Made by a program: the position numbers and the translations under genes. The notes beneath the pieces were generated by a model, which searched no databases, was not told the DNA's origin, and saw only the letters and a program-made list of their open reading frames with translations. A stretch of 64,000 nt of DNA from Viscum album (lineage: Eukaryota; Streptophyta; Magnoliopsida; Santalales; Viscaceae). Within the stretch, counting starts at the first letter, position 1; each line of letters begins with the position of its first letter. This document shows, piece by piece, positions 1 through 10,323 of this stretch. Location: contig OY728163.1 in assembly GCA_963277665.1 (NCBI GenBank), forward strand, positions 1,905,886,644-1,905,950,643, read 5' to 3'.

Positions 1-187
1 GTACATATAAAAATATTTATGTCTGAATTACTATACTGAACTTCAAAGGGTAAAACTAGAATTTTCATCAAATTTTCAAATGAATGATATAATCCCATAT
101 ATTTTATAAATAAACATATTTGACACAATTTGAGTAAATTATATCATTTATTATCAATAAAATATTCAATAAAATTATGTTTTATCA
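1..187 (-). repeat. 3' LTR of unit A (U3 end only)
   Basis: Positions 1-187 align with 10138-10323 and 18482-18669, the far ends of the two other LTRs. On the minus strand the LTR begins TGATAAAACATAATTTT at 187. The CA end at 186-187 is followed at once by a pyrimidine-rich run, the polypurine tract of the minus strand. The rest of this LTR lies left of the window. Confidence 0.85.
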
Positions 188-211
188 ACTCCCCCATACT
201 TACCCTTCTTC
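188..211 (-). other. Polypurine tract of unit A
   Basis: The plus strand reads actcccccatacttaccctt and onward, a purine-rich run on the element's strand directly abutting the LTR edge at 187. This is where plus-strand DNA synthesis would be primed. The equivalent site in unit B (10324-10348) is partly decayed. Confidence 0.7.
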
Positions 212-1385
212 AATCATGGGAAAAGTCATATATCATGCATTCAAAAAAAATTGTGACAAGATATGCATGTTCATATTCCTCAATCCATAGTGACATTATA
301 GGAAAAGTAAGATTCCCATAAAGAGTTAATATCAATAAATTTTAAATTCATTGTCTCATAAATTGTATCAAAATAAAATTCAGTGAGATTATTGACACTA
401 ATTATCGAAAAAAATTTATGGGTCCACCATGACATTAATTCCCCACGTGCGTGTGTGTGTGTGCCAACCATTTCAAGCCCATATCTATAACATTTATTCA
501 GTATCTTTAGTTAAAGTAAAATAATTATTCTTACCTGGTTTAATTTATCAAACCCGTTCTATATTCCGTTGTAATAAAATTTCAAGTTCCACTCACTTAA
601 GCATTCCCGAAAGTTAAACCTTAGTCTCCCGACCTAGATATCCCCACATGTTGTACATTTCATCACTACCCTCTTTATTAATATATATATATAAATATAT
701 ATATTGATTTTATTTTTTTTGATTTTTTTGAGGGTGTAAAACTTTTGTATATCAGGTACACATGTATTGTCCAGTTCATTACAATAATGAAATTTATCAG
801 AAGATAAAAGAATGTATGGATCAAACATTGTTATAAGATGAATTGTTTTTACCTAACTTGACTATAACTTCAATTGAGTAGGAAAAATTTCACAATTCAT
901 GATTGCATTAAAAATTGTGTATAGAAATAAATGAAATAATTAATTATGAACAAACATCATAAATAATTGTGTCATAATTTAAAATGTTTTATAATGAAAC
1001 AACCAATCATATCATCAATGACTTAAAATTTTATAAAAATCAACCATTAATAATTAAATATTTATCATTCTTATCATGCCACCAATGAATTTTGAAAAAA
1101 TGAATTTTCTATATGTTCTATATGTAAATAATAATGTTACATGATTTGTTTTTTTATTGATTTTTTGGTTTTTTTGTTGCTGTTTTTTTTGTTTTTGTTT
1201 TGAAAATTTAATAGAAAACTTAACAGAAAACACAAAAATAGTCAAAAATGAAAAATCATAAAAACAACTACCCCAAAATGTTTCCCCCCCCCATAATTAA
1301 AATATTAAATTGTCCTAAATGTGAACCCATGAGATTATATGTGCACATGAAATGTATAATTTTAAATAGAATAAGTAATATAAAA
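212..1385 (-). other. 3' non-coding region of Athila unit A
   Basis: Positions 188-640 match 10324-10767 of unit B closely. 640-1190 has no counterpart in the other units. About 1190-1385 matches 13060-13260, including a run that on the minus strand encodes the pol-downstream wording typical of Athila (a GGACAATG-like run, then a G-rich run). It holds a (GT)n tract at 447-462, an imperfect (TA)n tract at 679-706 and a C8 run near 1283. I see no gene here. Confidence 0.7.
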
Positions 1386-2234
1386 GTGAAAGGGTTAGGA
1401 TTATCCTGATATTTTCAAGTGATGATGGGGTCATGCAGTGTGATGAAATCAACTATATCAGTAGAAATTCCCACAATGTATTGCTTAAAACGTTGTCTGT
1501 TGACTGTAAATCTCTATCTAATGTCCTCTTGTGTGATCTTCACTGCACCATAAGGAAAAACATTAGATACAACATAAGGACCTAACCATATGGAACCCAA
1601 CTTACCGGGCATCAGATTCAGTTATGAACTATAGAGAAATACTTTCTCTCCAACATGAAACTCTCTTTTTTGGATCTTTATATCATGATATTATTTTGAT
1701 ATTTCCTTGTAGAGACTTGAGTTATCATAGGATGATAATTAAATCTCCTCAAGATCATGAATTTATAGCTTCCTTTGAATTCCATCTTGATCCAAATCCA
1801 TGTTTCATTTATTTATATCCCAATATTCCTGATGTTGGACTTCCATTGGGAGATGAAATGATTTCCCAAATACAACTTGAAATGGGTACATTCTAATGGG
1901 TGTCTTGTATGATGTCCTATAATCCCACAATGCATCATCCAAGTGCTTTATCCAATCCTTCATATTCAGCTGTACAATTTTCTCCAAAATCTATTTCAAC
2001 TCACGATTTGAAACCTCAGCCTGGCCATTTGTTTGGAGGTGGTATATTGTTGATGTTTTGTCTGTCACCCCATACTTCTAATGGAGGGAGGAAAAATTCC
2101 TATTGCAAAATTGTGTCCCTTGTCCACTGATGATGGCCATTGGTACTACAAAACTGTAGAATATTTGAGCCTTGACAAAGTCCACTAAAAAATGAGAGTC
2201 ATCAGTCCTGGTGGAATTATCCTCCACCCATGTT
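1386..2234 (-). pseudogene. Athila integrase core and C-terminal region, unit A (broken)
   Basis: The integrase would insert element cDNA into chromosomes. Minus-strand frames spell YYVRTWVE, SGQGTQF, KYGV, QTNGQAEVSNREL, then [14 protein letters not shown] and [11 protein letters not shown] (1805-1987), all in the order of an Athila integrase. Stops and frame changes separate the blocks. Two catalytic positions are altered: the first Asp (usually DYV.KW) is Tyr, and the second (usually SDxG) is Gly. The Glu of QxNGQAE is still readable. The C-terminal part (about 1400-1610) is badly worn. RNase H and RT lie to the right, that is upstream on this strand. The family assignment is firm and the exact ends are not. 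Confidence 0.85.
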
Positions 2235-2822
2235 CTAACATAATAAATAAAAACAAAATGTATAAGAAATCAAATAAACTAGAAAAGGTATCCATAAAAT
2301 CAATTCCCATAAATAAAAAATTTCACAGAATAGTATGGGATGTGGAGGAATTTCATGTCTCCTAGAAATGTTTCCTGTACACTGGAAACATGAGCACACA
2401 TTAAAAAATAGATTAGCATCATGGAATAAGCTAGGAAAATATAATCCAGATTCTATTACTTTCTTAGCTATCTGTTGGGGTCCAAAGTTTCTTCCACATG
2501 AAAGTGTATGAAAAAAATGTAGGACAAAATCAAACTCATGATTAAGAACACACAACCTAATAACTTGATCACTAAACATGTGCCAAAGGTAGGGATAATA
2601 CCACACATAAAACCTAGACTCACTTTTTAATTTTTGGACTTGATGTTTCTTTAAATTTGCAGAGATTTTAGAGGAAACAAGGTAGTTCACTAAATCAGCA
2701 TATCTGAGATGCATACTTGGGATGGAATAAAGATTCTCATCAGGGAAAGTGTCTCGAAGTGGTACCTGGTCCATGGTGTCATCCTCTAGTGTGTGAGTAA
2801 TCCTACTCATGTGTTCCACCAC
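2235..2822 (-). pseudogene. Athila pol: integrase zinc-finger region and RNase H-integrase linker, unit A
   Basis: This is the longest open stretch in the Athila array (195 codons). After a linker (HTLEDDTMDQVP...) come the integrase N-terminal zinc-binding wording FHTLSCGRNFGPQQIAKK, then GLYFPSLFHDA, then CSCFQCTGNISRRHE. The HHCC finger is damaged: by alignment with the usual SCxxCQRTGNISRR, one Cys appears replaced by Phe and an Arg by Cys. The last 40 or so codons are open, but their wording no longer follows pol. The upstream RNase H lies in another frame, so no continuous polyprotein can be read. Confidence 0.85.
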
Positions 2823-3240
2823 TAGTATTTCTGACCCCTTATTATCCTTTATATCAATATCAAATTCTTAAAGAAGAAGCATCCATCAGATGAGTATGGG
2901 CTTTGCATCTAGTTTCTTCAAGAGGTACCTTAGAGCTGCATGGTCAGAAAAAACAACTACTTTAGATCCTAATAAATATGAAGGGAATTTATCTAAAGAA
3001 AATATGATGGAAAGATACTCCTTTTTCATGGTTGTGTATTTTGATTGGGTTGAATTGAATGTCCTTGAAGCATAGACAACCACATAAGAATATCCCTCCA
3101 CCCTTTGTGATAAGAAAAATCCAATTGAAAAGGTGGACACATCACACATAAGATCAAATGGAAGGTCCCACTATGGGGCTATATGATTGGTGGATTTTTC
3201 AAATGCTTCTTTAGATCATCAAAGGAAACCCTAAAAGAAT
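2823..3240 (-). pseudogene. Athila RNase H domain, unit A
   Basis: RNase H degrades the RNA strand during reverse transcription. The open block 2886-3149 spells CDVS, YASRTFNSTQSKYTTMKKE, DKFPSYLLGSKVVVFSDHAALRYLLKK. The catalytic acidic residues are all still present: Asp in CDVS, Glu in KKE and Asp in SDHAAL. It is separated from the RT by a frame change around 3150-3255. The corresponding region in unit C (about 14690-15110) is more damaged. Confidence 0.85.
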
Positions 3241-3254
3241 AATAAAACAAAAAA

Positions 3255-4349
3255 TCATAATCTTTTTAAAGTAATCATGAAAAAAATAAGAGAAATCTTA
3301 CTAATTTTTTTGATGAAGCACCGATAAAATCCTGCATGTCCTAGGAAAGATCTAACATTATTCACACATGAAAGACAGGGTAAGGATGAAATAATATCTA
3401 TCTTAGATCTATCAACCTCTATCCCATTTTTTGACACTATATTCCCTAAGACAATTCCATGATCTACCATGAAATGATACTTTTCAAAGTTCAATACTAG
3501 ATTCTTATATAAACAATAATTCAACAACATTCCTAAACTAAAGATACATTCATCAAATGAAGTTCTATACACTTTAAAATCATCCATAAATACCACCATG
3601 TAGGTCTTAATAAAAAAAAAAACTCACCATGCATCTCTAGACGGTACCTGGGGCATTGCAAAGTCCAAATGGAATCCTTCAGTAGGAAAATGTTCCAAAC
3701 GAACAAGTGAATATTGTATCCCCCTAATCCTAAAAAGCTATTATAACCTAAAAATATCCAAAAAATCCATCCAAGAAACAATAGTGTGTCTTCCTAGCTA
3801 GTCTCTCAATCATTTGATCAATAAATGGGAGGTGAAAATGGTCCTTGCAAGTGGATTGATTTAGTTTCCTACAATCAATACACACACACCAAATATTTTG
3901 TACCCTAATTGAAAATAAATCCTCTCTATCATTTCTAACAACAATAACACCACTTTTCTTAAGCATTACCTTAATAGGACTCACCCACTGGAAATCTAAA
4001 ATGGAATAAATTATACCTTCCTTGAGCAATTTTTCAATTTATTTTTTTAAAACTTCTAGAAGAGTTGGATTTAGTATCCTTTGTGGATGCCTAACCAGTT
4101 TATCCCTATCATCCAAAAAATAATATGCATGAAAATAGAGGGGCTAATACCTGATATGGCAACCAGGGCCCACCCTATTTCCCTGATGTTCTCTCTAAAA
4201 CGATTCAATTTTTTTTCTTTATGTTCAAAAGGAAGATTGTTAGCAATGATAACATGTAATATCTCACCACTTAATAAGTATGAGTATTTGAGATTTAGTG
4301 GAAATGGATTGAGTTCCAATGAAGGGGTGTGTTGAATGGATAGAGACAT
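3255..4349 (-). pseudogene. Athila reverse transcriptase, unit A (frameshifted)
   Basis: It would copy element RNA into cDNA. In element order: an N-terminal part (4071-4349; LELNPFPLNLKYSYL, VIIANNLPFE, IGWALVAISGISPSI), fingers and palm (3748-4029; EGIIYSILDFQWVSP, CIDCRKLNQST, PFIDQMIERLA, FLDG), and palm and thumb (3255-3599; VVFMDDFKVY, HFMVDHGIVLGNIVS, VRSFLGHAGFY). The catalytic Asp residues in FLDG and FMDD are intact, although the ORF is split into at least three frames with a stop-rich gap at about 3600-3750. The wording and the FMDD form match the Athila lineage. It is not functional. Confidence 0.9.
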
Positions 4350-4663
4350 TGAATAAATTGAAATATGAAGACAATGAACATTAGTACCATAATATACATC
4401 ATTAAAATAAGAGAATAATGCATCAAATTAATCAGCATACTCATCATCCAAGTCATAATTAGAGTGATCATGATCAAAATCATAATATGAACCCATTTCA
4501 AAATGAAATCTAAGAGAGATTTTTTATTGTAAATAGGTGTGAAAGTTCTCTTAGACATCAAACTAGAACCAATACTCATAATATATATAATCATAGGACA
4601 ATCAAAATCTATGGGGTTTTTATTTGGTGGTACAAAATGGGAGTTAACAAAAGAATAATGGTC
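4350..4663 (-). pseudogene. Protease-RT linker of Athila pol, unit A
   Basis: This connects the protease and RT blocks. Minus-strand frames show an acidic, Tyr/Asp-rich stretch that is better preserved in unit C (16133-16357; YDLVVEYADGFDALFSDFD). It includes the run SIQHTPSLELN just before the RT N-terminus. The apparent 99-codon frame at 4295-4594 is out of register and not the real product. Linkers of this kind are poorly conserved, so position gives most of the support. Confidence 0.55.
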
Positions 4664-5056
4664 CTATAATGGATACTTCATGGAGTCCATAACATTAAAT
4701 ATCACAACTTCTTCTCCAAACTCCATGGAAAGTGTACCCTCATGGACATTTATGATAGTTTTTGTAGTTTTGAGGAAGGGACTACCTAATATAATGGGAT
4801 AATGATAATTTACCAGATCATCCTCCATGTTATGCAAATAAAAATCTGCTAGAAATATCATGTATCTTACCCAAACAAGTATATCCTCAAGGACTCCCAC
4901 TAGATATGCTGTAGCTCTATTTTCCAAATACACAACTACTCTCATCAGGTTCAACTCACCAACTTGTAAAGAAGAGAATAAAAAACAAGACATCACATTT
5001 ATGAAATATCCTAGATCACATAAAGCATCAGAAAAGTGTAACCCCCTATGGTGCAT
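4664..5056 (-). pseudogene. Athila aspartic protease, unit A
   Basis: The retroviral-type aspartic protease would cut the gag-pol polyprotein. The open block spells ALCDLGYFINVM near its start, then VGVLEDILVWV, IFLADFYLHNMED, YPIILGSPFLKTTKTIINVHEGTLSM and FNVMDSMKYP. The usual order is active site, flap region, then the ILGxPFL motif. The active-site triad is DLG in place of the commoner DSG or DTG, a form known in Athila-like elements. The codon after it is changed (Tyr). It lies between gag and RT as expected. Confidence 0.85.
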
Positions 5057-7013
5057 GGGATATTGAATGTCCCCAGATCCTTGAAATTTGTTGGAATTTC
5101 TTGAGTTGGTGTAATGAATACTGACACATTCCTTCCAAGATTGATCCTATCATTTCCCTTAAGTCCTCATTGATTGGTAGAAAGTTCTTTCAAAAAATTT
5201 TCATACATTTTTATTTTCTTAATGGCTTTAATAAGTGGATGTTTATCTCCACATGGTTTAATGTGTCCAAAACCTCTTTTTGCATCACCTTTTTAGCCGT
5301 CTTCTTGGTTTGTACAACTCTGTTAGGAAATAGAATGGGTTTAGAAGGAATCATCATCAATATTTTTCTTACCTTTATCTTTATCCTTGGGTTTCTCATC
5401 AGTTGGTATGGAATGGGGCTTCTCCAAGGTTGAGGTGAATCCCAATGTAATGATAGGTGCATATATATCAGTTTGTTTCTTACTAATTCTCAATGTGATG
5501 GCACTAACATTCCCCTTTAGATTTAGAGTATGTTAGGAAGGAATATTTTTAGAGCTCTTACTTACTAGTTCATGGAGGGTGGTGGAAAGCTGGGTCATTT
5601 GTGTCTTCAACTCCCTCAACTCAAAACCTTGACTATTGAACTCATTCTATTGATTAAGAACAATTTGATTCAAAAGATCATTAGTGTTAGAATCTACCTC
5701 TGGTTTAGAATTCCCTTGTTGTCAACTTGTTGGTTCTTGAGCTTCAATTATCCTTTGGAGTTGTTAGAAATCCTGTTGGTAAGGTGGAGGCTGCTAGAAA
5801 TTTTGTTGAAAAGGGGGCCTTTATTGTTGTCCAGATCCACACATCATGTCTGATTAATCTTTCAACTCTTGGATGTACGTTGGATCAAATGAATCATACT
5901 TATTTTGGGGATGTGGTTGTTGTTGCTGCTGATGATATGGTCTCTCAGAGAATAATGCAAGGCAATATTTTATCTCTTGTAGTTGGGGAAAAAATCAGTT
6001 GGGTGATCTATTTCAGTGCAAATTCTACAAGGCCTCATAGGAGTGGGTTGGGAAGTATTTTGAGCCAAATAAATCTACCTCACTATAGTGGTTAATTATT
6101 CCAACTTTGTATTGATCATATGATTTTCAAGAGAAGAAGGACTTACCTAACATACTCCTCTAACATGTGGTGTATCTCAATCACCAAATTTTTGGGAGTT
6201 TTGTTCCATCTTGTCGATCAATGCATATAGGACTAATGGAATTTTTTCTACCAATTCCCATATAGCTACGGTATCCTCTATACTTCTCTCTATAGGTGTG
6301 AGGCCTTCCTAGAAGTACTGGATGATGAGTTTCTCACTAATTTGGTGATGTGGGAAACTTGAAAAAAACTTATTGAATCACTCTCAGTACTCATACATTG
6401 ACTCCAATTATTCTTTCTTAATCTATTATATATCTTTTAGAGTAGAATTAGTCCATAATGATGGAAAAAATCTTTTCAAGAAAATGAATTTTAGATTGTT
6501 CCAACATGTTACATCTTCAGGTTGTAAATAATACATCCAATCCTTTGTAGTTCCATCAAGTGAGAACGAGAATACTCTTAGTTTTATTTGATCTTCAGAT
6601 ACATTTCTTGGTTTTAGGGTTGATAAAACCACATTAAATTATTTTATATATTTCTTGGGATCTTCACTAGATAATCCATGAAATTTTGGAAGTAGGTGAA
6701 TTAACCCAAATTTTAGTTTAAAGCCCGATTCTAGATTTGGATATGCAATACAATTTGGTTGATAGTTAACATCCAGTGCAACCAGTTATCAAATGGTTTT
6801 ATTAAGATCATTATTATTATATTAAGCCATTGGTTTTGGTATTATGTTGGAATTATAATTTCTTCCAATTTCAATTTTTCTAGAATGGAGGAATTGTACA
6901 GTTGGTTGAATGTTGAAACTTCCCATAGACTGAGATTGTCTGATTCGATCTTAAAGGCTATGCTCAATCTCAAGGTCAATATCTAAGAGATCCTTGGGAT
7001 TAGTTCGTGTTAT
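5057..7013 (-). pseudogene. Athila gag, unit A (start codon lost, several frameshifts)
   Basis: The capsid-type protein would package element RNA. In minus-strand order: an N-terminal run ending LIHLLPKFHGLSSEDPKKY (about 6650-6720), the core SLDGTTKDWMYYL with FLKRFFPS (6426-6632), EGLTPIERSIEDTVAIWELVEK (about 6220-6310), a Gln/Asn-rich middle (5560-6000) and a basic tail with LNLKGNVSAITLR and VQTKKTAKKVMQKEVLDT (5211-5550). By comparison with unit B, where the start reads ATGACACAA at 12339, the start here has decayed to ATA (7011-7013). Stops occur throughout. Confidence 0.8.
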
Positions 7014-7205
7014 AAATAAAAAAATAAAAATTAAATGAAGAAAATTATACCATAATAAAAATAAACAAAGTTTGAGTTGGTTCTATAAAAATAAAAGAAG
7101 ATAAAAAAACTTGAGAAAGGGAAAAAAAAGAAAGAAATAGGAGAATAAAAGAATAAAATGAAAAATAAATGAAATACCTCTAATTAGTTGAATAAATTAC
7201 TTGCC
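7014..7205 (-). other. Untranslated leader between primer site and gag, unit A
   Basis: An A/G-rich run on the plus strand (aaaataaaag, gaaaaaaaag) separates the primer site from the gag start. It matches 12340-12534 of unit B in order and composition. No ORF is present, and the region would hold the RNA packaging signal in a live element. Confidence 0.6.
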
Positions 7206-7223
7206 TCCCTAGAAATGGTTCCA
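7206..7223 (-). other. Primer-binding site, unit A
   Basis: On the minus strand the site reads TGGAACCATTTCTAGGG, three bases inside the LTR end (CA at 7228-7227). It looks like a decayed form of the TGGCGCC...GCCGGGG tRNA-type site common in Athila elements, with CpG-bearing positions changed. Its position fixes the boundary of the 5' LTR at 7227. Confidence 0.75.
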
Positions 7224-7760
7224 ATTTGAAAGATACTGTCATGGGCACTCTCAAATGATGTTTAATTTTTTATTTCTTAGGTGCAGTAGAGTGGATGACC
7301 AAGGTTGTCTCTCAAAGAGGTAGTAATTAAAATAACTTCACAAAATTATTATAAAAATAAAGATAAAATAAATAAGCAACTTAAAAGTATGTGTGTGGGT
7401 TGATGTTTATAAAATAAGAAGAATATTTTTGCTGGAAGAAGATTGTATTTTTTTTTGTTTTTGAAATTAAGTTTGATTAATAAAACACAATAGGAAAATG
7501 TTTTTTGGAAAACTATTTTAAAAATCATAACCGATATGACTCTACCTATTCACTGTCTTATTAATCATTATCATTTAAATTAATCTATAATTAATTATGA
7601 TCCCCTAATTTTCTAACCGTTGAAACCTATGGAAGTTAACTTAACCATAATGATGAAATGAATTAAACCATAGGCTAGCTTTGGAACATGAAATTATATC
7701 ACCCTACATCGATTGTCGTTATAATACTAGCTTATGGTCAGTGGAAAATTAGAGAACACA

Positions 7761-8031
7761 TGTATTCTGAAAAGAGGATGAATTGAGTTTCGGGCTCACT
7801 ACAACTCTCTATCTCTCACAAACATGGATCTCTATTAACTATCTTATTGGATATACAAGCTCTGTTAGCTCAACTGATTGAATTACTGAAGCGCCCTTGA
7901 CCCTCCTTAAATATCCATGGTGGGAGGTGTCAAGTTTGACACAACTCCCACCAATCTCCCACTAATCCCTACCTACCATGGTGATTGGAGTTGGTGTTCC
8001 AGCCACCTACCAAGGTAGCTAGAAAAGAACA
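7761..8031 (-). repeat. LTR of a Ty1/copia-like remnant
   Basis: The candidate limits are TGTATTC at 7761 and GAACA at 8031. On the minus strand it has a TATA-like ATATTTAAGGAGGG near 7895-7915 and a U5-like run rich in GAGAGA toward 7790. It lies just past the stop of a copia RNase H tail (8057-8152), where a 3' LTR belongs. A matching 5' LTR is absent. The ends are inferred from TG...CA and from the loss of Athila similarity. Confidence 0.5.
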
Positions 8032-8056
8032 AGCTTCTTTAATTATCTCCCTCCAG

Positions 8057-8152
8057 CTATAATCTGGTGGAGCATTTACAAAGGTCCATCTTCTCCTGAG
8101 CAACCACCTTTTTCAACATATCTGTCAGGTTATCCTTTGTTTGGATCTTCAC
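8057..8152 (-). pseudogene. C-terminus of copia polyprotein (end of RNase H)
   Basis: Thirty-one codons and a stop on the minus strand read VKIQTKDNLTDMLKKVV, then AQEKMDLC. This is the near-universal end of Ty1/copia pol (KIxTxxNxADMLTK). The stop at 8057-8059 is followed by a purine run (CTGGAGGGAGA, 8045-8056) and then the LTR. Upstream (8153-8215) the reading frame breaks and the similarity fades. The rest of the pol is missing, so only the 3' tip of an old copia insertion survives. Confidence 0.75.
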
Positions 8153-8215
8153 ATGTCATATCAACTATTGATCCATCAATTTGTGTATCCAATGATAGAG
8201 AATTTATATATTCTT

Positions 8216-9378
8216 ATTTTTACCATTTTGGATCCCCCTCATTAATCAATAACACATACTTCAAGAGGGATATATGTTATCCCCATCTAATCATTTTTTG
8301 TGACCAAATGAAGAAGAATATGAATAGTGTTATCAACTATTCATAATCTGTGATACTTTTCATCATTTTTGTCTTCCATACATTTTGTTCACATTTTAAA
8401 AAGGTAACCTTTAAAGTAATCATGTTTTATACACCATGTTTCCAACCCTCTCTCTCTCCATATTTACTTTTGAATTTTTCTTTTTATCCCTTGTCATTTC
8501 CACACCACCCTTGTCAAAAAGTAAAGGGAAGTTTTTATTTATATCTATTTTGTGATCCTTCTACATCATCCCATCCACATCCATATCTCAATTAAAAAAC
8601 TATCCATTAATTTGTATTTAATATATATATATTCTTTCATTTTGAAACCATTTCATCTCTCTTAGCATCCGCTACAAAAAAATTGTTGCGTGCAATTACA
8701 AAAAAAAATCACTTTTCAATTTGAAAAAAGGAAGTTTTTAATTCAGAAAAAATAGTGCAATTTTTACTATATGATTTTTTTTATGGATACTGAATTCAAT
8801 TTCATCTAAAATCCATTCGACTTCTTTCTGGACATCGATGGTGATGATGAACACCCCCACCTTTGTCTCTTCTTCAGAAAATGAATCAATCATCAGTACC
8901 TAAATTCATTGAGGAAATGAAGTTTCTATCCAATGAAGATGACTTATTAAAAGTCATGACCTATAAAAATGTTGTATCTGATGAAAAATCCTCTAGTTTA
9001 AGTGTCTTGAAGCTTCAAATCCTCATGTCAATTCCCCTGGTAAAGAATTGTGGTGCCTACTTCCAGTGGGTTCGAGTCCCGATAAAGTCCCACCGTAAGG
9101 GGGGAAATTTTGAAGAACATGAACCCAATGTAGAGGATTACATGAACAAGAATACGATACTATATTACAAGGTTGAAGAATTCAAAATCAAAGTAATAAA
9201 ATCCAATTTTCTTCTTTGTGCTATTATGTTGTTTTAGTGATCTCCTATAGTGATCTGCTCAAATGTTTCCACATGTGCTTTTGAATTTGATGAAGATAAT
9301 AACTATGGTGAAGTCATTATACCTGTTTGTTACCCACCTGGAAATGATGAAATTTTTTGGGTTATGATAAAAAAAAAG
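8216..9378 (+). other. Unassigned sequence inside the split Athila LTR
   Basis: The interval lies between the copia tail and the PPT of a plus-strand LTR. It is mostly AT-rich. The one longer open frame (8863-9237, 124 codons; contains FQWVRVPIKSHRKGGNFEEHEPNVEDY) has no family I recognise. A T-loop-like run (GGGTTCGAGTCCC, 9068-9080) resembles a pol III B box but has no partner A box. A short segment at about 9205-9245 resembles the U5 end of the LTR at 9391-9680, which hints that this could be internal DNA of that element. Confidence 0.4.
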
Positions 9379-9680
9379 TTTAAGGGGGGATGCTGTAAAT
9401 TAATCTTGGTTTTATCCGGACGACAGCTACTATCACTGTTGTAATAAAGGCATGAAAGATTCAACAATGTATGCTTGATGTGTGTGGATTTGGAGTCTTG
9501 GGAGGCACCCACTTTATTGATTCCATGGAATTATATTTATGTTTGGTTTATCGTGTGTTGTATCCCTATAAAAAGGGTATGAGTTTATTCATTTTAATAA
9601 AATCTCAAGTTAATAAATAATACAAGTTTTCTTCTACTGCGTTTATGTTGTTGTGATCACCTCAAGTGATCCCTCTTACA
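9379..9680 (+). repeat. Polypurine tract and 3' LTR of a short-LTR retrotransposon
   Basis: A purine run TTTAAGGGGGGA (9379-9390) leads directly into TGCTGTAAATTAATC at 9391, and the segment ends CTCTTACA at 9680, a 290-bp TG...CA LTR on the plus strand. A TATA box (CTATAAAAAGGG, around 9567-9574) and AATAAAA-type signals about 30 bp later support an LTR promoter and poly(A) region. Athila LTR similarity resumes at 9681. No 5' LTR of this type was found, so the element is truncated. The lineage is unknown; copia-like is most likely from the short LTR. Confidence 0.7.
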
Positions 9681-9770
9681 AGGGTGAATTGAATTGGAAA
9701 GGAACCAATTATTCTTTGCTCTAAATAATCTATGTTATGTAAAATCTCCTCCAAATGAGAAAAACATCAA

Positions 9771-9776
9771 TTTATA
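9771..9776 (-). promoter_or_regulatory. Likely TATA box of Athila LTR (unit A/B)
   Basis: The minus strand reads CACTCTATAAATTGATG. The matching site in the third LTR (18113-18118) reads CACTCTATAAATTGG, so the TATAAA core is kept in both copies at the same relative place. Confidence 0.55.
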
Positions 9777-10323
9777 GAGTGTATGGGAGGCTAGGTTTTA
9801 AGAGGTTTCAAGTGCAAATGGGGAAATTCGGCAAAAAAAATCAAGGAAACCTGAACCGCCTGTGTTACATAAAAAACGTGTGAAAAAACTATTTTTTTAG
9901 AAATATGATTCATAAAAAAATTGTTTCTATATCTCGTCTCCAAATTGAGGCCCAATCCAAGCACATATGAAGAAGTTATGACCCAAATACAAAACTGATG
10001 TCTAATATGGTTAGTCCATCCCATCTTTGACTTCATGGCCCATTTACTCCAATAAAATATATGATTTAGCTCCCATGTTTGGAATGAAAGTTGTATCCCA
10101 TTAATTCAATAACACATTTACAAAAATTAATTTCAAATAATAAATATAAAAAATATTTATTCCTGAATTACTACTGTGCACTCTAAAGGGTAAAACTGGA
10201 ATTTTCATCGAATTTTCAAATGAATGATCTAATCCCAAATATTTTATAAATAAACATATTTAATACAATGGGGTAAATTATATCATTTATTATCCATAAA
10301 ATAATCAATAATGTTTTTTATAA

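Larger units (their letters stand above)
1..10323 (-). mobile_element. Athila-type Ty3/gypsy retrotransposon, unit A (decayed, left end outside window)
   Basis: Read on the minus strand, the order is 5' LTR (7227-10323), primer-binding site, gag, protease, reverse transcriptase, RNase H, integrase, a 3' non-coding stretch, polypurine tract and 3' LTR (to 187). The integrase, protease and RT wording (for example [37 protein letters not shown]) is that of the plant Athila lineage. The primer site is a decayed form of the TGGCGCC-type site used by Athila. All ORFs are broken, so it is inactive. A second and third partial unit of the same family follow at 10324-18669 in the same orientation. The insertion in its right LTR is described separately. 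Confidence 0.9.
7227..10323 (-). repeat. 5' LTR of unit A, shared with unit B, split by other LTR fragments
   Basis: The left part (7227 to about 7760) matches 12556-13031 and 16952-17490. The right part (9681-10323) matches about 18033-18669. Between them, where the LTR at 16952-18669 has about 540 bp, there is instead about 1.9 kb of copia and other LTR material (7761-9680). The right edge at 10323 abuts a polypurine tract and 3' non-coding sequence of unit B. The same LTR therefore serves as the 5' LTR of A and the 3' LTR of B, the signature of LTR-LTR recombination or of a tandem insertion. Confidence 0.85.

Noticed and set aside
9040..9090. tRNA-like T-loop GGGTTCGAGTCCC
   Set aside because: No A box, acceptor stem or anticodon arm at the right spacing. 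At best an isolated B-box remnant.
9205..9265. Possible second copy of the U5 end of the plus-strand LTR (9391-9680)
   Set aside because: Only about 40 bp are similar (TTTTCTTCT...TTATGTTGTT...GTGATC) and a TG/CA-bounded LTR could not be drawn around it.
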